This document shows positions 7,386 to 11,702 of a stretch of 11,702 bases of DNA, piece after piece. Made by a program: the position numbers and the translations under genes. Positions within the stretch are counted from its first letter, which is position 1, and the number at the start of each line of letters is the position of its first letter. The stretch covers positions 317,457 to 329,158 of the forward strand of contig KN834811.1 of assembly GCA_000827265.1 (NCBI GenBank), written 5' to 3'. Origin of the DNA: Collybiopsis luxurians FD-317 M1 (taxonomy: Eukaryota; Basidiomycota; Agaricomycetes; Agaricales; Omphalotaceae). The notes below the pieces were generated by a model. The model was given only the letters and a program-made list of their open reading frames with translations, searched no databases and was not told where the DNA came from.

Positions 7386-9400
7386 ACATGATGATCAACT
7401 GGGTGCCTAAATCAAAGCCACGCATGATGCTTAGTCCACGCGGTTATTCCTGCTGGACCTGAGTTAGATGCGCTGCTCAATCAACACCGTCATCACCCCA
7501 GTTACAAATATAAATTTTGGGATGCTATGCCGGACCTTAACCGTACTGTACCTAGACCCGCAGCTGCAGCGACTAGGTAATGAGTGGCCTATTTGCTCAA
7601 CCCCTGAGACCGAGTAATTCCTACTTTTGCTCTCAGCAGTCCAATACTTTTTAAGTGTCTGCATTAGATATTCACTCACATCTACCGACAGCACTGCATT
7701 CAGTGAGCATGTGAAGTAGATACATTATTGCATATGCCCCGTCTGTTTACTCACCTGGAAAGGGCTGAACCGATGGGTGACCAGCATGGACACCCATCAA
7801 CTGCGACAAAGTAATTTTCACGCTGATGCTAAATCACAATCCCACATGTTGCCCAGTCCTCGACTCCACGCAGTGCGATAGTACAGCGGTAGAGTATCCC
7901 TTCGTCTCCTTGCCGTTCAAACCATTCGATGATAACCGTTTTACCATAATTACGACCGGCAGGCTATCCAAGAGAGGTGTATGACCGAAGACATGGACAA
8001 AAATCGATTGGGCATAGCGTCAAATTCTCGGGTGAAGGCGAAGGATTTTTGAACCGGTGTGCAGAGCTGAGTGTCGGAGAGGCGAAACGTGGAACCAGGT
8101 AAGACGCGTACAAGCCGCTGTAAATAAAGGTAAGGCCCAATCTAGCCTCCAGCTCTATACAAAGAAATGAGGGTGCAGGAGGATGAAAGACGGACGCGGG
8201 TAGCTAGTCTGGCTAAGTTCAGTCTTGCGGCTTTGACGGTCGAGAGAAAAAAGTGTTGCAACCGGAACTTCGGACTGAAGTTTAGGCTTGCCCAACGTTG
8301 GCTTCCTCGCATCTCTTCCTTCAGTTACTCGATTTTTACAGGTTTCACTCTTCCGTTGCTTCAATAGCTGCCTTTCTCTTTACTTTTAAACCAACAGAAA
8401 GACTTATCAATTCACCTCCGTATAAACCTCCAGCTTCAGGAATCATCTCTTAGATCGCTCCTGTTTATGACCGCAATGTCTCAGTCGCAATCTTCCTTGA
8501 GATATCGACCGTAGCATGGCCGCAGTCGCTGCTCGTCACATCAAAGGAAATACTCAAATCCGCCTTGGAAGAAACGAGGCACCAGCTCAGGCCGTAATTT
8601 CGACATTCCCAAATCTCGGTGCTTGACATGAATTCAAATAATGTAATGCGACTTTGAGGACACAGTGCCAGCGCGCAATACGAGCACGTCATTCGTGAGG
8701 ATTTTGGGAAAAGAGGAAACGATAGAAGGAAAGAGGTTGAAATCGATTTTAATGCATTAAATACGTCCGGTCCGACTAGTTTGCTAAAGGGTTGATGCCT
8801 GTACCCAGAGTGGACTAAGGCTGGCGGAAAAGACACTAAGGTCTTCATTGTCGGCAGAGCTGGGCATGGGAATGCATGAATTTGGATTGTTTGGGAAGGA
8901 AAGGGTACTCCGACGTTCGCCGGTGCTTCCCCATGTGTCTGGATGTAATGCTGCAGCCTGAGAATTTTGAGCTTGGAGCGTTCTGCTAACCTATATTAGT
9001 ACTTATCCAAGGCCTATGCTTAGTTCCCTTACAGTTAAAGTTAACTGCTCGAAGTTTATTCACTTATTTTCTCTTGTTCCTTCCCTTCTCGCATACTGAA
9101 TGAAATGAACCAATTGAACAGAGGAAGTGATCGGGGGAATACAAGGACTTAGTGGATATGGACCATCCCACCGTTAGATATGGTATACAATTTCCGGTGT
9201 AATACATCCATTAGTGCACCTGAAGCCTCCATTTCGAGGAGTTACAGACGAACATTCTTTAAATAGAGACATGGAATTTAGGCTATTCCTTGCCGTTTCC
9301 GCTAACGTTGTTGGTACATATAGAATTTGATATCCATGTGATTTGCTATAAGTATTGTAATCTCAGACGAGCCCTACCATTATACATTGTAAGCTTGATC
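7386..9400. other. Two kilobases without a confident gene
   Basis: The best coding-like piece is a plus-strand frame around 7436-7576 reading VHAVIPAGPELDALLNQHRH and on through HPSYKYKFWDAMPDLNRT, closed by TAA; I cannot name it. A small ORF at 8516-8626 (36 codons, MAAVAARHIKGNTQ) has a good start context but no recognised relatives. The longest frame, on the minus strand at 8848-8465 (127 aa), has no motif and atypical composition. A tRNA-like pair of boxes near 7879-7923 does not fold. This may be intergenic DNA with gene relics. Confidence 0.35.
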
Positions 9401-9401
9401 A

Positions 9402-9563
9402 ATGTCTCCCTTCCTACTCTCAATTGGAAATATTCTAGCTCTTGCTTGGGCATCTATTCCTTTCATCTCTTTCATTCGGCTATTTTACCAGAAGCATCCC
9501 CCATTGCCACCTAGTCCTACCTTGATTCTGTTAATTGGGAAGAAGTTGAGGAGGGTGTGTTAA
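9402..9563 (+). pseudogene. Cytochrome P450 N-terminal fragment (membrane anchor and proline hinge)
   Basis: A 53-codon frame from ATG 9402 to TAA 9561-9563 begins with MSPFLLSIGNILALAWA, a hydrophobic signal anchor. A basic-aromatic stretch IRLFYQKH follows, then the proline-rich hinge PPLPPSPTLILLIG, ending in KKLRR. In microsomal P450s this order (anchor, short basic linker, PPGP-type hinge, then LIGN) marks the first exon and holds the enzyme on the endoplasmic reticulum. Nothing further of a P450 (I-helix, ExxR, heme-binding Cys loop) was found in the window. The frame ends 20 bp before the retroelement RNase H, so the gene is probably truncated by an insertion or rearrangement. Alternative: a chance hydrophobic frame. 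Two intron-like stretches (9314-9366 and 9389-9438) allow a different, non-P450 reading from ATG 9271. Confidence 0.42.
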
Positions 9564-9582
9564 TGCTTAACCTACTACAGAC

Positions 9583-10170
9583 ATGAGTACTTTAAAATCC
9601 AACTCTTCTTACCCAATGGAGTGGAACCCGGTAGAAACTGAACAAAATGTGGAGATATATACAGATGGGTCGTGTCTCGACAATGGCAATGATAACGCAA
9701 TGGCCGGTGCTGGAATCTACTGCGAGACCGATGACACCATGAATAGAGCCATACGTATCCCACCGGAGCTGCAGAAAAAAAATCAGACTGGTGAAATTAT
9801 TAGCTTAAAGGAATCTGCAGAAATGGTGGAAATCAAAAATGAACTCACTCTGTTCTCAGACTCTCACACAACTATCGAGAGTATAAACAAATTCTGACAA
9901 CAATGGGAAGACAGTGGCTTTGCCAAAGTAGAAAATGCAAAGGAATTTCAAGTGACCATCGCTGCCTTTAGACAGAGAAAGGCTCCAATGACCTTCAAGT
10001 GGGTTAAAGGACACTCTAGAATAGAAGGAAACAGGCAAGCAGATGAGTTGGCAAAGGAAGGATGCAGCAAAGAGGAAGTTGACACTGGCATTGAGCTGAG
10101 CCTCCACCTGACAGGTGTCAAACTCCAAAATTTAAGTCAATCTGTTGACAAAGTTACTTGGAGAATTTGA
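9583..10170 (+). pseudogene. Retroelement RNase H domain, interrupted by an in-frame stop
   Basis: The frame starts MSTLKSNSSYPMEWNP and continues into a type I RNase H fold. All four metal-binding acidic residues are visible: D28 in YTDGS, E71 in NQTGEI, D93 in FSDS and D154 in NRQADELA. The conserved region WVKGHS (140-145) carries H144. Such domains degrade the RNA strand of RNA/DNA hybrids during retrotransposition. The wording NQTGEI, FKWVKGHS and LTGVKLQNLSQ matches RNase H domains I know from basidiomycete non-LTR-type elements. A TGA at 9895-9897 (codon 105) breaks the frame where relatives have an arginine; reading resumes in the same frame (QQWEDSGF) to TGA at 10168-10170. No reverse transcriptase lies upstream, so the copy is 5' truncated. 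The final codons from 10147 on come from an inserted 60-bp repeat, so the natural C-terminus is lost. Confidence 0.88.
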
Positions 10171-10206
10171 ACTCCGCTAACTTGGCCTTACAAAAGTAAC
10201 TTTGTC
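10147..10206. mobile_element. 60-bp miniature element with 13-bp perfect terminal inverted repeats (copy B)
   Basis: The left end GACAAAGTTACTT (10147-10159) is the exact complement of the right end AAGTAACTTTGTC (10194-10206). Its first 56 bases match copy A at 6501-6556 in 53 of 56 positions, including ACTCCGCTAACTTGG and CCTTACAAAAGTAACTT. It interrupts the RNase H frame and supplies that frame's last seven codons and the stop. The right end also forms a near-palindrome with a following CGACAAAGTAGCTTT (10208-10222), as though two element ends were abutted. No target-site duplication is obvious. It may instead be an internal block of a larger unknown repeat. Confidence 0.65.
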
Positions 10207-11702
10207 GCGACAAAGTAGCTTTTTTTCCCCACATTTGACAGCTAACTTGCCAAGTGTCATTCTCATTAAAACTTGCTTTCAGCCATTTAACAATTATTGT
10301 CCCCATGGAAGGTAGTACATAGGGATCCCAGCCAAATAGTAGTGTACTAAGTGAGTCCAATGAGATTTGAGTGCATGCTACTGATGTAAGTCTCTCCGAG
10401 CTCATTGTTGCTCATCTCGGTGTGAATGACAGGTTCTATGATGGAGTCCCAGTAACAGATTGACAGAGACTGAATTAGATTAGAAGCCAAGTACTTGCCA
10501 AGCTTAAAGTGCTCTGGCTGTAAGTTACCAACCAACATTGTTGATTCTATCAGTGTCAATGGCAGGGTCGCTTTTTTTTTTACCAGGCAGAGTCCCCAAA
10601 TTGCTAGGGTAGATGATGGCATTCTGAATGCTAACTAAACCCTGCTACCTGCAATCTAAATGAGTTCAGTCAAATGAGTTTTTTTGGAGATGGGCCTGTT
10701 GTTGTATTAGATGATACAATTCTTATCTTCTTCTTCCAAATGGCCTTTTGCTTCTGCTTGGGTTTGTAGGTGTTCAGGTGGAAGATCTACATTATTTATG
10801 AACATTATTTAATGTACCAATATACATTTGTAGCCCTCAAAGTCCACACTATCTGAAGCTGTGAAATATAAACAATAACTGAACTGGAAAGTGGAAAAAA
10901 GATATCAACAGAGAAATGACTAATAGAGAAATGCACAAATTCATCACCTGAGGCATGACAATAACTTTGGTTAGAAATTGTGTTTTCTTTAGATGATGTG
11001 AATGGTATGAAATCAATAAGAACACTACTGGAATCCAGAAAGAGAACATCTTCATTCTTGTGATAGTACACAGGTAGACAATAAAAATGAGAAGGTGTAG
11101 ATTTAATATTACTCTGAGGCACCATTGCCCAGCCACGAGAATAACAATTCAGATAGGAATTCATACTAGATAGAGAACCATCCAGAAAACTATAAGTACT
11201 GTTAATGTCAAAGTCAATCTCAAGGTTTATATGGAAGCTTATGGATGTTCATTCTTGTACAGTGTAAATAAAATTGGGTACTGGCTGATTGAGAAGAAAA
11301 TAAGTCCAAAATATTGTGAGCAACTGTAAGAAGGAAAGCTGCATTGTGATGGGGGGCAAATGATTCTGAGCAAAGGGAGGGCTGATGAATGTTATAACAC
11401 TATATAGCTTTACATGAATGAAATACTGCCAGCAGATCACTGTACAGTGTGAAATGTTAACATGTCAATTCTGGTTGCATGAACCGCTAGTGAATTGCAT
11501 AATTGGTTGACAGATAGCATTAATAGCTCCATAAATGAAATCAAAATTTGATCAGGACTTGGAACTGAATAATGTCTGCTGATTTTGATTTGCAGTAACA
11601 GATTGTATCACATCTTAGAATGCTAATTTGCATGGCATTCTGGATTATAGCTTGCATGACATCACAGAATGTCAAATTGTCCACCTAAACCAATAGCTGA
11701 GT
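10207..11702. other. AT-rich stretch without recognisable gene
   Basis: Open frames on the minus strand at 10622-10347 (91 aa) and 11164-10805 (119 aa) show no motif I can name, and the second overlaps another minus-strand frame. The run contains short homopolymers (for example T runs near 10571) and a 7-bp stem AGAATGC/GCATTCT at 11617-11641. Composition resembles the first 2.3 kb of the window, so both flanks may be repeat-rich intergenic DNA. Confidence 0.4.

Noticed and set aside
7871..7930. tRNA gene or tRNA-derived SINE head
   Set aside because: A TAGTACAGCGGT A-box-like word and GTTCAAACC B-box-like word occur in order, but the gap is about 8 nt too short and neither the T arm nor the acceptor stem pairs.
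8465..8848. A 127-aa minus-strand ORF as a real gene
   Set aside because: No motif, no plausible domain and unusual composition; introns could not be placed to improve it.
10449..11610. Shared 13-mer CAGTAACAGATTG at about 10449 and 11594 as a repeat
   Set aside because: One such match is expected by chance in a window this long, and flanks are unrelated.

Overview
The window reads as nuclear DNA of a filamentous basidiomycete, most likely an agaricomycete (mushroom-forming) fungus. There are no bacterial operons or ribosome binding sites. The one apparently intact gene is cut by seven introns of 48-70 nt and encodes a seven-helix protein of a type common in agaricomycete genomes. The rest is mostly repeat debris. 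The assignment comes from gene architecture and remembered family features, not from a database search.

Layout: 1-2300 is AT-rich and holds degraded material: a CAGGT-type motif array (185-327), two inverted diverged copies of the same unidentified coding stretch (342-461 and 681-802), several minisatellites (1080-1142, 1184-1246, 1536-1670) and a broken reading frame (1864-2289). Positions 2293-3480 are GC-richer, without a recognisable gene, and carry hairpins and a G-quadruplex motif. Positions 3741-5117 (minus strand) hold the eight-exon seven-transmembrane gene, which includes a 7-nt and a 25-nt exon. A strong 21-bp-arm hairpin lies about 240 bp upstream of its start codon. Positions 5408-6500 have only unassigned open frames.

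Positions 6501-7385 are a mosaic of small inverted-repeat elements: an 84-bp element with ACAAAGTAACTT ends, then a 596-bp element with 26-bp terminal inverted repeats. Positions 7386-9400 have no confident gene. Positions 9402-9563 encode what looks like only the membrane anchor and proline-rich hinge of a cytochrome P450. Directly after it, at 9583-10170, is an RNase H domain of a retroelement, broken by one in-frame stop. Its last codons come from a second copy of the small ACAAAGT element (10147-10206). Positions 10207-11702 are AT-rich with no recognisable gene.

The genes do not form a pathway. The picture is one host gene for a membrane protein of unknown ligand, surrounded by decayed transposable-element material. 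Several apparent nonsense codons are of the kind C-to-T transitions would produce (TAA/TAG where CAA/CAG would fit, TGA where an arginine codon is expected), which fits mutational silencing of repeats but is not proof of it.
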